Shown here in pieces: positions 1 to 11,847 of a stretch of 64,000 nucleotides of DNA (position 1 is its first letter; the number at the start of each line of letters is the position of its first letter). The notes under the pieces were generated by a model. It searched no databases and was not told the DNA's origin. It saw only the letters and a list, made by a program, of their open reading frames with translations. The translations under genes and the position numbers were made by a program. The stretch is from Agapanthus africanus (Eukaryota; Streptophyta; Magnoliopsida; Asparagales; Amaryllidaceae): positions 522,838,959 through 522,902,958 of the forward strand of contig CM057350.1 of NCBI GenBank assembly GCA_030015575.1, given 5' to 3'.

Positions 1-2545
1 ACGGCCACGTCCAAGAAAAACCCTTTACAGATGGCAAGACCCTTGACCGACGTTTCTCCACCTGCCGAGCCATTAACACAATTGGCTGCTGGTGAGCGAA
101 ATGATCGCGTCCAAGCCAAATGGTCTAGTGCCACATCATGTGAGAAAGGTCATGAAGGTAATTGTAAGGTATCATCACAAGGAATACGGGGTGAAAACTC
201 AATAATCTGGGCGGAAGTGCCAAATTAAAGGCAACGAAACTAACTCGCTTATAGGATCTCGAAAGGACCTAAAAATCCTGGGACAAGCTTCCCAAAATCC
301 AACACGTCATTCATCGGAAAAGTCCGTAGGAGTACATGATTTACCACTGCGCACTTAAGTCTACGACCAACACAGTCGGCATAAGACCTCTATTTGCGCT
401 GGGCTACTCTCATCCTGACCTGAATCAACTGGACCATCTCCGAAGTCTCTAGACTAGCTGGGGTCCAAAATCCTACTTACGCAGAGTCAGAAAAAAACAA
501 CAGACTGGTGATCGACACGACCTAACCCCTAAACCTAAAGGTTGCCAATTGGAGTGTCTTCTAATAACAGCTATCGAAGGAGAACCCTAACAATGGCGAG
601 TGACGATCCCCAACTGCCGAAAACAAATAGCACAAACGCACAACTTAACAAGAACAACCGAGCAAACTGAGTATAACCGGACGACAAGAATTCGAATGGA
701 GTCACACCCTGACTAACTTGGGTAGAAACCATAACGAAATTCGTGGAGATCTGCTCCCACTCTTACTTCGGAACGGTTAAAGGTTTGCAACTCTTCAGCC
801 GGCCTCAGATGCCCAACCCAAACACACAAAAGACAGACACCTTGAAACGAAACTTGAAACTTCTCTTTACATCCCTGTCCACCCGTAACTATCTCACAAG
901 TCACGTCGATGTTGGTGGAACTTGAATGAATACAGAGAGTTGACTGATGTGCATTGCTATAGGATTTCACGTCTCTACCCGATAACATCAGGTACACAAA
1001 TGCGTCCCTACTTAGCACACCCGTGTCATAACTCAAGGACTCCGAATCATTACCCAGCCGAGTATGCTCAAGTATCTCTGACGTACGAGCATCGGCTGGC
1101 AGTGTCTCACGAAAGCGATTAAAGAAAAGTGGTCGAGCGCGGACACGAGCAAGCTGTCCCCTCCGTAGAGATGAACTTAAGCTATACTCAACGATCGCAC
1201 AAGAACTGTAAATCTGCAGAAGACTATCACAACAATCAAAATCCGCTGCAGGAAGATGTACATTAAGCTCTGGTGGTCCGTGAAAATCTGACACGACTCT
1301 CGAACCAGTAGTGTCTCCAAATCTCCAACGCAAAACCTCCGCGGCCATCACCAGATTATGAGTGGAATATCCTTCTCGTACTTCCTCCAAATGTAGGGAA
1401 GCAAAAGCGATAACTCTATAGTGTCACCTCAGTACACACTCAAGCCCCACTCAAGAAACATTACAGTTAAACAACAAGGTCACCCGAACCAAAAGCAAAG
1501 AAAGAACTGATGCAGTTGTTAACCGAATCTTCAACTGCCGAAAACTCAGCACGCATGCCTCAGTCCAAAGAAAAGAAACCTCCCTTCCGGTCAATTCAGT
1601 CGACGGTGCAGCACTACTCTAGCAATCCTGCACGAAATGGCGGTAAAAACCTGCTAAGCCCAAAAATCTGCGGACCTCCGTCCTGCTCACAAGTCTGGGC
1701 CTAAACTGTACGGCCACGATCTTCCTCGGAACCATACAAAACCGTCTTCCGTGACTACAAGACCTAGGAGTCAACACAAACAAGCCTGAAGAAACACTCC
1801 GAGAATCTTGCAGACCGCTGGGGCTTTCCCAGTATCTGCATAACAAATCCTCAAGTGCTGCTCCTGTTCCTCAAGACACATTAAATAGACCAGAATGTCA
1901 TAAATAACACAACAATACTGGTCGAGGAACGGCCTGAGGAAATCTGGTTCATCATATCTACGAATGCTGCTAGGGCATCAGTGAATCCAATGACTCACCA
2001 AACACACAAAGCCCGTAGCCCGCATAAGGCATTCTTCGGAATTCCATCACTCCGAACCCGCAATAATGATGACCCGATCCCAAACAAACTTAGAAAATGT
2101 CTCGCACTGTGGAGCTGATCGAAGAAATCGTCAATGCGAGGTAAAGGATACCCATCCGCACCGTAAGCCAGTTCAATTAACGATCCGTCGATACACAACC
2201 TCAAACTACCGTCTTTCTCCCTGACAAACAGAAATAGGAGCTTTCAAAAGCGAAACACTCAGACGCACAAAACTCCCCAACAAACAACTCTGCAGCTGAT
2301 CCTTAAGCTCCCTAAGCTTCGCCGGCTCGTCTGGAACAACGTCGGAAAACTCTCGCACGAAAGGAAAACCGGTCCAACAACCAACTATAGTTTCGGTATC
2401 ACGAATGAACGCCAAGAATCCACGACATCTCCTCAATAGCCGACTAACGAAAAAGGCTGAATCCAAGCTGTGAGAGGCGGCACAACTATCCACCTGCACA
2501 ACAAGAATTGACTCGCCGGGAAAACAAAACCTAACTGTTTCCCTC
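1..2545 (-). pseudogene. pol remnant of element A (protease tip, RT, RNase H, integrase C-terminus)
   Basis: Fragments read on the minus strand match chromovirus pol in order: the end of protease near 2545, RT pieces around 1995-2550 (YPLPRIDDFFDQL), a GLAGFYRHFVQD-type RT/RNase H linker near 1620-1690, an RNase H piece around 1200-1400, and integrase C-terminal pieces near 1-450. I could not find an integrase catalytic core. Many breaks; the left edge is cut by the window. The region 713-1390 is open for 225 codons but reads as part of this remnant. Confidence 0.7.
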
Positions 2546-2737
2546 ATGGTAGTCCACAGACGCCTAGCATGTAGCTAACCAGTCCGTGCCCAGGAGAACG
2601 TCAAATCCAACATCTCTAGAAGGATCAAAATGACGGACAAATCTCTATCTCCTATCCGGTTGGCACACAACTGATATACGTATCGTGCAACAAAAGAATC
2701 GCTGACAGAAGTTAACTCAAACAAACGGCTAATCTAC

Positions 2738-3604
2738 CTAACACGACTCTCGTCCCAACCACGGCACAAGTGTGAAAAACAACAGATACATCAAAAGAAC
2801 ATGTGAATTAAGAATACCTGAAAACTCTGCATTGGACGCCTGCGCGTCCCGATGAGTAGAAGCAATCTCCCGTGTCTTCCCCCTACCCACAACAGGCTGA
2901 ACTCCACTGGTAGACTGACCCTTCTGAGCGAATCTTCCATGTCCATGACCTCTCTGAATACGACTCTGACGAGGTGCTAAGGAACAATCCCTGATGAAGT
3001 GTTGAAGGCTTCCGCATCGAAAGCATCCACGCGCTGACTGCCGACCCTCCTGGGAATGAGAGCTGAACGGCTGTCCTCGTCCTAAGCCTCTGCTACTCCC
3101 GCGACGGCCACGAAATCTGTCTCGATGACCAAACCTCTGTCTCTGGGCTGGTACACTGGTATGAGTCCTCCACTGTCCTGGAACTCTCAGCGTCTCTGGA
3201 ATATGTGCCTCGTCAACTGGGGTTGCAACCACGGGTGCTATGTAGGTGACGGACTGCTGCATGCTGATCGCAAGGGACAACTGAGTAACAGGGGTGACAA
3301 CCTCCTGTCGCATCGCTCGAACGACATCAACCAATGAACTCATAGTCTGGCGGAAGTCCTGCATCTCTGCCACAAGCCTATCGATACTAGATATCGAAGG
3401 CTGATCCGTCTGCACCTGTGCAACTAGCATGCCATCCTGGTTAGTGCTTGTCTCATCCGAGCCAACTCTGACCTCGGCCCTCGCTGCATCACTCTGAGTC
3501 CCCATAGTCATCGGCGGCAAGTCTATAAATAGAGATAAGATTCGATAAGAATAAGGAAATCGAATCGCAAGGATATGAAACATCAAGGAAGGAATTTCAA
3601 GCAA
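2738..3604 (-). pseudogene. gag remnant of element A
   Basis: An open stretch of about 288 residues. It has a Gln/Ser-rich N-terminal half, an Arg/Gly-rich segment and one CCHC zinc knuckle (CFRCGSLQHFIRDC), the nucleic-acid-binding part of a gag protein. The capsid-like core normally found between the N-terminal part and the knuckle is not apparent. Element B (8941-9640) shows the same short layout, so this is probably a family trait and not decay in one copy. Fossil; broken. Confidence 0.7.
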
Positions 3605-3739
3605 TGTGCACTTAGGTCACTTAAGGTGAAGTACCGCATCGTGGGTATGCTGCAGACATACACACACTACGTTACTCTGCTTAAGCTACCTACTCCATCA
3701 TACCAAGGTCATCCTATACTCCGAAAGGTAAAACCTAGC

Positions 3740-3751
3740 GCTCTGATACCA
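3740..3751 (-). other. Primer binding site of element A
   Basis: On the minus strand this reads TGGTATCAGAGC, complementary to the 3' end of plant initiator tRNA-Met, the primer used by many plant LTR elements. It lies four bases inside the LTR end at 3756. Confidence 0.9.
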
Positions 3752-4960
3752 ACTTTGTCACGACCCGAAATTAGCACGCGACGGCCCTAATACTACGCAA
3801 CGCCTAAAGACGTAACGCAGTAAAAGAAAGCCAAAACCCAAAAATCTAAACCATGAAAATACGGAAAAGATAATAGCAATTTTGAAACAATTTTAAATCA
3901 CAACCCAAATTCTTTAAAAGTCCAACTTTCTTTCTTTAAAATTTTGGCAGCACCCCCTTTGTAAAAACTAGCCCCAAAAATGGGTACAACATAAATATAA
4001 AGGAAGCATCCCCAAACGGGAGCAAATACATGCCCAACGGCGGAAAAACATCAACCACAACAAATATACGACGCCGTAGCGAAGAAATAAAGACAATAGA
4101 GATAAAGCTGTATAAAAGACAACAAATCCACAAATAATATATAATATCGTCCTCACCAAGTCTCTAAGTCAACAACATAATAGTAGATGGAGAGTACAAG
4201 ATACAACGAATGTACAATACAAAATACAGATAACCATCAATACCCACCTAAGCAAAATAGCACACCGTGAGCCGATACGGTATCTGTAGCAAAGGATGAT
4301 AGATGAATAGCCTGCCTTGACTACTCTGGGGAATCACCCTGCAAAACAACTGTGGCACAACGGGGGTGAGTTGCCAACTCGTGAATAGTAGATAACATAT
4401 GCAGGTAATCGCAGGTATGTACGTACAGCATGAATCTAAGATATGCAATTTAACAATAATGGCAGGTCATGTGAATGCAGAATAATGGAAAGTACCCTAG
4501 CAGGTACAATCAATATATGAAGCAATAGTAATATGACAATAGTATGCAATAATCATGCAATAGAGATATGAGAATGTTGATATGCAGTAATCATGAAGGG
4601 TACGCTAACAGGTACTACTAATATATGAAACAGTACATAAACAAATAGGTATAAGGTATGGAGTAAAATATGTCGTTCCCACGGAAACCTGACATCGTGG
4701 TAGGATCACAATCCATCAAGACACTCAAATCCCAATTCCTCAAATCAGCCCCCAAGTTGGGCTCTCATATTATATAAGTCTCACATCTCCCCAATGTACA
4801 ATATCGAGTAATCTCCTATATCCCAAATGTACAAATCAGTAATCTCATATGTATCCAGTATCCAATCTCAATGAATCACCTAATATCCCAAATCAAACTC
4901 AAGTAAAATTCTAACATCCTAAATATATATATTTGCAGAAATAAATATGATGGGGTCAAT

Positions 4961-5040
4961 ACACATATATTAGCGTCCCACTCCACTAATATTAGTGTTA
5001 GGGTATATATAACAACGGCTAAATCCCCTGTTATATATAC
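4961..5040. repeat. Two AT-rich hairpins in the LTR of element A
   Basis: At 5003-5014 and 5029-5040 two 12-base arms pair perfectly around a 14-base loop. Just before them, 4961-4998 forms a second hairpin with a CTAATAT/ATATTAG stem whose loop is the complement of the TGGA(A/G)TGGGACG loop seen four times in the LTR of element B. The sequence is shared, but the stems differ. Confidence 0.75.
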
Positions 5041-5833
5041 AAAGGTGTTAAAAGAAATATCATGAAAACAATGTGCTAAGCATCGATACAGAAATACTGG
5101 TCTATCAGATGTCGTCTCCCAGACTAACATCCTGATAGGTACGTATCATACGCTATCCCGAAAGCTCGAGTGCCTAGCTCTGACCCTCACCTCTCAACGT
5201 ATCCATACGTACATGACTCCCAACGGTATCTCCATGATCCCCGCCGAGTCATTGGTACTGTCACCGGTAGGTACTCGCCCGCCTCCAGGCTCAATCGGCA
5301 AAGTCCATCGATCATCTTGCCGAGGGGAACCATATCGGGCCCCACCATGTACCCTCATACGGCACCCACTCCTCGTATGGAGTATATAATCAGAACCGAT
5401 AAATCTCATGGTGGATGCACAAATATCATATCAAGGAAACAAGGTTTTTCAAATAATTCATAATTTCATGAACTCCCGCTGTTCCCAAATCCAGAAAACA
5501 TCATGTAAAATCCAAATAACAATGCGCAAATCCAGGAATAAATATGTGCGATATATCTGAAATGCGAGCATATAAATGGAAATATGTAGCTGAAACCAGA
5601 TGTATGCGAAATCAATAAGGTACAGCTAAGTATATGTGTCTACCTATAAGTAAATGATGTGGTATACCCCACTGGGTATAAGTAAAATATGAGCAAGGTA
5701 TACCTGTAGCTGTATCGTAAAGGGTATATGTACCTATCACTAATGGTACGATATTCTATAGGTATACAGGTATGGTAAATGTCATATGTGATAAGTAATA
5801 TACTATCTATAATGGCTTGTACGTGACATGGCA

Positions 5834-5894
5834 ATTATTGACGGTGTGTGTGTAGCATACAATCCGTGCTCGTGCAACATGAACCGTCAATAAT
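5834..5894. repeat. Conserved 11-bp inverted repeat in the A/B family LTR (copy in A)
   Basis: Arms ATTATTGACGG (5834-5844) and CCGTCAATAAT (5884-5894) enclose about 39 bases. The same arms and much of the loop occur in the LTR of element B at 60144-60202. Conservation in two diverged LTRs suggests a structural or protein-binding role; the role is not known. Confidence 0.8.
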
Positions 5895-6899
5895 ATGTGC
5901 AGTGTCCTACGGCTATTAGTCACAGTACAACTATATCTAAGAAAATAGGGTAAATGCGCATTTCTAATAATGACGTAGAATACGCGACAAGTATTAGACT
6001 TCTAGCCCAGACGCATAACGCCATACGGGCAATTCCCCTATAGATGTTAAATCTACTGACCAGCGCTCCACGCTAGGTGAATCCTACCACCTGTTCCTCT
6101 TTGTAGTTGCGTCCGATGTACTCGCCTGCAAACCTGAAAATGAGATAAGAAATCCATGTATAAGCCAAATATTCCGCAAAACGCAATATCGAGACCAAAC
6201 GAGAAACTCGCGTCGCGAACTAAACGCGCGTGTGCACGATACGCTGAAACGTGTGTATACGCGTCTAAAACTACTGCGACACGTTGGATCACAGAACCCA
6301 CTCACGTATCGCGCGTATCGCGCAAACACAACGAACTAGAAATACGATATATTGTCCCAGATTTTCCCACAGGTCAAATCTCACAAAACTACACATGCCA
6401 AAATACTAGAAAACACTGCAGAGAACCCTAGTCAAGACCCCAACACCCCAGCCCCCTACCTGGCCGCAATTTGCGGCCAGATGTATTAAATCTGCGGCCA
6501 AGACGAAGCATTTGGGGCTCGTGTTCTGGTGGTGTGTTCTGGAGTTAATAAGCATGCCCCAGTTTTCTCAATTTTGTTCTAAAGGATCCGGGTCAAAAGC
6601 AGATCACAGAATGCTAATATATCGCTTAAAAACGATAATTTTGTACAAAAAGCAAACCCTATGATATTTTAGTGAAACCTGGGTTGAACTCAGTTAAGGT
6701 GACCTTACCCACTCTAAAATAGGCTAGGTTAACTAACACAATCATCACTTAATCAACATTCCGCATAAATCACCATAATTTAGCATAGAACTCACTTTAA
6801 ATGCAAACCGAAGCTAATCTACACACAAGCTAAGCAACTAGGAGAATTGGGTCCAAGAATTATACCCTATGCAACCCTAGGAAGTAGGAGAAGAAGTGA

Positions 6900-7080
6900 A
6901 TGGAGGAGGTGAGAGCTGCTGCAGGTTGCTGGAGCTGCTGCTGCCTGTGTTGCTGATGGTGTTGCTGTCTGCTGCTGATGTTGCCTTTGCTTTGCTGCTG
7001 CTTCTTGAGCTGCTGCTGGTGAAGCTCTGTTGTTGTTGCGGAAGTGTGTGTGTGTGAGAGTATGAGGGAATGAGAGAAAG
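6900..7080. repeat. CTG-triplet and GT-rich low-complexity block
   Basis: Runs of GCTGCTG triplets and a (GT)n tract inside the LTR of element A. They keep all minus frames open and produce Gln/Ser/His-rich translations, which I treat as an artefact of the repeat. Confidence 0.8.
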
Positions 7081-7507
7081 GAAATGAGAGGGAGAAATGA
7101 GAGCAAACAACAAAGACCCCCTTCTCATTCTCTCTCTTCATTAAATGGGCATGGCTCATGCCATGTTGCCCCATGCCCCCTCTCTCTCTTTGGTCAACAC
7201 ATCAACTCATATAAAACCCTTTTAATTCCATTTTTCATTTTAAAACAGCCATGCAAAGAAAACCCAAAGCACTTAATATAAATTTTAAAACTAGCTTATA
7301 GAAATGGTTAGCTCACCATGATGCTAATCATGGCTAAACCCCAAATTACAACCCTAGTTAACATGCACAAGTGTGTGCAAGGCTAGGAAAAATCTAATAA
7401 AATATTCATTAAATAGGATAAAATAATTAAAAATCAATTTGGTAGACTTTTTATTAAAATCCATATTAAAATATAATTAGCAACAAAATACATTCTAAGG
7501 TGTTACA

Positions 7508-8693
7508 ACAGGATATTTATGAGATTTCTGATTTGGTACATTTAGGATATATGAGATTTATTAGATATTGTACATTCAGGATTTATGAGACTTATATAAT
7601 ATGAGAGCCAATTTGGGGGCTGTTTTGAGGAATTGGAATTTGGATTGTCTTGATGGATTTTAGTCCTACCACGATGTCAAGTTTCCGTGGAATTGACATA
7701 TTTCATTCCATACTCTACATTTATTGTTTATGCACTGCTTCATGTATTAGTAGTACCTGTTAGTGTACCTTTCATGATTGTTGCATTTACATACTTCATT
7801 TTATATGCAGTTCTTCATGTGTTAGTTGTACCTGTTAGAGTACTTTTCATGATTGTTGCATATATACATTTTCATATCATTATTGCATGATTATTGCATA
7901 CCGATTGTCATAATATTGCTTCATATATTGTAGTAACCGATAGTGTACCTTTCATGTTTATTGCATTCATATGACCTTTTACTGCTTTTAGCTTACATAT
8001 GTTAGATTCGCGCTGTACGTGCATACTTGCGATTACCTGCATATGTTATTTACTATTTACGAGTTGGCAACTCACCCCCGTTGTGCCACAGTTTGTTTTG
8101 CAGGTTGTTCCCCAGAGCAGTCGAGGCAGGCTATTCATCTATCTTATCATCTTTTGCTGCGGATTATGCATCAGCTCACAGTGTGCAGTTTGCTTTAGGT
8201 GGGTTTTGTGGTTATTCGTTATTGTATTGTATATTCGTTGTATCCTTGAACTCTCTATCTACTACTTTCATATTGACTTAGAGACTTGATGTGAGGACGA
8301 TATTGTATATTATTTGGTGACTTGGTTGTCTGTTATACAGTTTCCTTTTCATCGTCTTTTATTTCTTCGCTACGGCGTCGTATATCTGTTGTGGTGGTTG
8401 TTTTCCGCCTTTGGGCGTGTATTTGCTCCCGTTTGGGGATGCTTTACTTATATTTATGTTGTACCCATTTTTGGGGCTGGTTTTTACAGAGGAGGTGCTG
8501 CCAAATTTTAAAAGGAAATAAAGTTGGGCTTTTTAAAGAATTTAGGTTGCGATTTCAAAGGTTTTAACAATGTTATTATTTCTTACTACTTTTGATGGTT
8601 TAGATTGCTAGGTTTTCGGCTTACTTAAATTGCGTTACGCCTTTAGACGTTGCGTAGTTTAAGGGCCATCACGTGCCATTTCGGGTCGTGACA
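7508..8693 (+). repeat. 5' LTR of element B, right-hand part
   Basis: Aligns with 61346-62531, the right third of B's 3' LTR, and ends in the same GGGTCGTGACA. The left two thirds are missing at the junction with element A, as expected if A inserted here. No gene within it; several open frames are shadows of LTR sequence. Confidence 0.88.
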
Positions 8694-8697
8694 AAGT

Positions 8698-8709
8698 TGG
8701 TATCAGAGC
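8698..8709 (+). other. Primer binding site of element B
   Basis: TGGTATCAGAGC four bases downstream of the LTR end; same initiator-Met-type primer as A, C1 and C2. Confidence 0.9.
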
Positions 8710-8940
8710 GCTAGGTTTTACCTTTCGGAGTGTAGGATGACCTTGGTATGATGGGGTAGGTAACTTAAAGCAGAGTAACGTAGTGTGTATATGTCAACGG
8801 CATACTCACGATGCGGTACTCCGCCTAAAGTGACCTAAGTACAAATTGCTTGAAATTCCTTCCTTGATGATTCATATCCTTGTGGTTCGATTTCCTTATT
8901 CTTATTGAATCCCTTTTTCCATTTATAGCCTTGTCGCCGA

Positions 8941-9863
8941 TGACTATGGGGACTCAGAGTGATGCAGCGAGGGCCGATGTCAGGATTGACTCGGGTGGGA
9001 CGAGGACTGACCAGGATGGCACACTTGTTGCATAGGAGCAGACGGATCAGCCTTCGACAGATAGTATCGCTAGGCTTGTGGCAAAGATGCAAGACATGCG
9101 CCAGACGATGAGTTCATTGGTTGAGGCCATTCGAGTGCAGCGACAGGAGGTTGCCACCCCTGTTACCCAGTTGTTCCTTGTGATCAGTACACAGTATTCC
9201 GTCACCTACATAGCACCAGTAGATGCAGCCCCAGTTGACGAGGCACGTCTTCCAGAGACTTTGGGAGTTCCGGAACAATGGAGGACTTGTACCGGTGTAC
9301 CAGCTTAGAGACAGAGGCCTAGTCGTCGAGACTGATTTCGTGACCATCGCGGGAGTAGCAGAGGCTTAGGACGTGGACAGTCGTTCAGCTCTCATTTCCA
9401 GGAGGGTCAGCAGTTCTTATCTGGATGCTATCGGTGCGGGAGTTTGGATCATCGGGTTCAAGTTTGTACGGAGCCACGTGAGCGCGGGGCAACTGTACCA
9501 CAGAGAGGAGGAGTTCAGCTAGTTGCGGGTAGGGGGGCAGACACGAGAGTTTGCTTCTACTCATCGGGACGCGTGGGCATCCAATGCAGAGTTTTCAGGT
9601 ATTCTTAATTCGTATGTTCTTTTGATGCACTTGTTTGTTTTACACACTTTGTGCCGTGGTTGGGACGAGGAGAGCCGTGTTAACTAGATCAGCCGTTTGT
9701 TATGTTAATTTCTGTCAGCGATTCTTTTGTTGCGCAACACGTATTTTAGTCGTATGTCAATCAGTTAGGAGATTCATCCGTCACTTGATCCTTCTAGAGA
9801 TGTTGGATTTGACGTTCTCCTGGGCACAGACTGGTTAGCTACGTGCTAGGCGTCTGTGGACTA
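8941..9863 (+). pseudogene. gag and protease remnant of element B
   Basis: Starts like the gag of element A (GTQSDAA near 8950), carries an Arg/Gly-rich part and a CCHC-like knuckle near 9430-9475, then a protease segment with VLLGTDWL-type sequence near 9805-9840. It stops at the GACTA target site of the Tat insertion, and the same reading resumes at 56540. As in A, no gag core is visible between the N-terminal part and the knuckle. Several breaks. Confidence 0.72.
9859..9863. repeat. Target site duplication GACTA, left copy (Tat into B)
   Basis: GACTA precedes the Tat LTR start TGTTCCCC at 9864, and an identical GACTA follows the other LTR at 56535-56539. The undisturbed site is visible in element A (TCTGTGGACTACC on the minus strand near 2550), which shows only one copy. 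Confidence 0.93.
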
Positions 9864-10398
9864 TGTTCCCCTCTGAAAGACGGCGCGACGTGAAGACGTC
9901 TTGCCTGAGATTCGGGGCAGATGCTATATGGTTTTATCCGTCCACCTCTCCGAAGATGCCAAGTTGATTTATGGCACCGTGTATCGGAGGTTTAGACGGA
10001 TGCGGCCGATGTAGCAGACTTCGTCAGATTCCCCCTCGCTTGAGGGGTTTTTGATTGTGGGGACGCTCTTCCCTGCAGGCGCAAGCCCCTGCAGTTAATT
10101 ACGCTACCGCATCGCGGTAACAACTTTCTCCTTCTCCAGAATTTCACTTTGTGTCGTGTGTATTTGTTTTGTTTGTGGTTGCCCGTGGATTGTATACGGA
10201 GACTAAGCGATGCTGTCGCCCGTAGGACGTGGATTAGTCCAAATCCGTATTTACTTAGATTTGGGTTTGGTGTTTTGGTTTAAGGATACGTTAGCCGTAT
10301 TTAGGTTAAGATCGACTTAAACGTTTGTTAAGGATACGTTAGTCTGATTTGAGTCTAAGATCAACTTAACGGGATCGTTTGGATCCGATAAAAGAGCA

Positions 10399-10674
10399 TT
10401 TAGGGACTCTATTGTTCCAGTTTAGGGACATAGTGGTCCATGTTCCAGTTTAGGGACGCGGTGGTCCATATTCCAGTTTAGGGACGTGGTGGTCCATCGC
10501 CAGTTTAGGGACGTGGTGGTCCATCATTAGTTTAAGGACGTTTCGGTCCGACATTAGTTTAAGGACGTTTCGGTCCGACATTAGTTTAAGAACGTTTCGG
10601 TCCAACATTCCCATTTTGGGGTAAATATTAGTTTAAGGACGTTTCGGTCCACGAGTTTAAGGACCCCGCAGTCC
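10399..10674. repeat. About ten copies of a 27-bp GGAC...GTCC repeat, lower LTR
   Basis: Tandem units of the form TTTAAGGACGTTTCGGTCC or TTTAGGGACGTGGTGGTCC. Each unit contains a GGAC/GTCC self-pairing core with a changing loop (including GGACCCCGCAGTCC). The order of unit types differs between the two LTRs, and two further units occur in the 3' region at 44360-44415, so the array is actively reshaped. Confidence 0.85.
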
Positions 10675-11650
10675 ATATCGATGTGTGGTCGTCGGGACCC
10701 GTCACCTCTCTGACGTCGTTGAAGGATTACAACGATGGGTGTCAGAGGAGTTCGGAGATGTACCCTCGAACCGGTCGTAAATTGATTTAGGGAGCAGCCG
10801 TGCTCAGTCAATTTGATTTGAGGACTTATGGCCATGATTGGGCTGAGTCCAGTTTCAAGATTCTTTTGTCTTTGGCATATTGGACCTGTGCTAGGCCCTT
10901 ACCTGTTTACTGTATTATTTTTCTTTATTTTGGTTGGGCTCTGCCCCTTTTTTAAAATGCATAGCATTTTTGATTAGGCCTGTTAGGCCTTTTAATTGGG
11001 CTCTGTCCCTTTTCTTAATAATGCAGAGCATTTTTGATTAGGCCTGTTAGGCCTTTTAATTGGGCTCTGTCCCTTTTCTTAATAATGCAGAGCATTAAAT
11101 ACTCTGACAGTGCCCCATGTGGCTTGTCAGGCGTTTTGCGCCAATTAATGAGCGCAAGCGCTCGTGGAGGTGACACGTGTCACGTTCTGGTGAGCGCAAG
11201 CGCAACAGCGCAGTGCGCTGCGTCAGTGCGCTGCGCTGTTGCATTGCTGACACGTGGCGCTTCCTGGCCGCTTGCGCAATAGTGCAGTTTTGGTAAGTGC
11301 TGGGCACTGTTAACTTGAGAATCTTTTAGATTCAGAACCAGAAGTGCAAAGCACTGTTTGTTTTCTTGATCTAATTTAGATCAAAGAAAACAAGTTCTTC
11401 TTGTTTTTCTTATCTCGGGGAACCAATGGTTCATAGAAATGTGCAAAGCACTTATTATTATTATTATTATTATTATTTTTAGAGATCCTTGATCTTGTTC
11501 TCAGATCAATGATCTGTTCATAAGAGAATTTTCTCTTTTTCTAAAGTGTTTTTTACCTTTTTTGTTCTTGAGGATTTCTCTCCAATTCTTCAGAGTTCTC
11601 TCTGTTTAATTTTTCACAAAATGTTGATCCCTTTTGAATTGAGGTCTAGG

Positions 11651-11663
11651 GTCCTTTTTATAG
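11651..11663 (-). promoter_or_regulatory. TATA box of the Tat LTR promoter (lower copy)
   Basis: Minus strand CTATAAAAAGGAC, a good plant TATA box, conserved at 55799-55811 in the other LTR. It separates the G-box-rich U3 from R/U5. Confidence 0.75.
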
Positions 11664-11847
11664 TGCCCATAAATTAGTTAAATTTGTTAAAGAGATCTTT
11701 CTCTGAGTGATTTGGGAAATTTTCCCCACCGTTGGATCTTTGATCCAAGGGCTTCTGTTTTACAGAAGAAAATCTTCTTGTTTTTAACAAGAATAGAAAG
11801 ATTTCTTTAAAATCTTAATTCTGTTTGGCGCAAACGCCCCAGCGCGT

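Larger units (their letters stand above)
1..7507 (-). mobile_element. Element A: Tekay/Del-like Ty3/gypsy, partial at window edge
   Basis: A minus-strand LTR retrotransposon of which the window holds the 5' LTR (3756-7507), primer binding site, decayed gag and decayed pol; the 3' LTR lies beyond base 1. The family call rests on a CCHC knuckle in the gag remnant, RT and RNase H fragments of chromovirus type, and a Met-initiator-type primer site. Its outer end abuts a broken LTR of element B at 7507/7508, with ACAGG as the likely target duplication. It is heavily broken (well over ten breaks). It is the same family as B, so A seems to have jumped into its own relative. Confidence 0.85.
3756..7507 (-). 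repeat. 5' LTR of element A (about 3.75 kb)
   Basis: Read on the minus strand it begins TGTAACACCTTAG and ends GGGTCGTGACA, the same ends as the 3' LTR of element B (58707-62531). The end at 3756 sits next to a primer binding site, which fixes it as a 5' LTR. At 3.75 kb the LTR is as long as or longer than the internal region. It carries a CTG/CA-rich low-complexity block (about 6900-7080) and several hairpins (see 4961-5040 and 5834-5894). Stretches of 300 bases or more in here hold no gene. Confidence 0.88.

Noticed and set aside
713-1390. 225-codon open frame that could be a host gene
   Set aside because: Parts read as RNase H of the chromovirus pol (THNLVMAAEVLRWRFGDTTGS) in the correct place and strand within element A; a decayed remnant.
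3740-3751. tRNA-like sequence near LTR ends (also at 8698, 23361, 31925, 42618)
   Set aside because: Only the complement of a tRNA 3' end is present, next to an LTR; these are primer binding sites and not tRNA genes.
6860-7174. Open frames rich in Gln, Ser and His in three phases
   Set aside because: They follow from CTG and GT repeats inside the LTR of element A; no start context, no domain and no matching frame in B's LTR.
10030-10050. CCCCTC-GCTT-GAGGGG followed by T's, resembling a bacterial intrinsic terminator
   Set aside because: The context is a plant LTR; the hairpin is one of many in the Tat element and no bacterial sequence is present.
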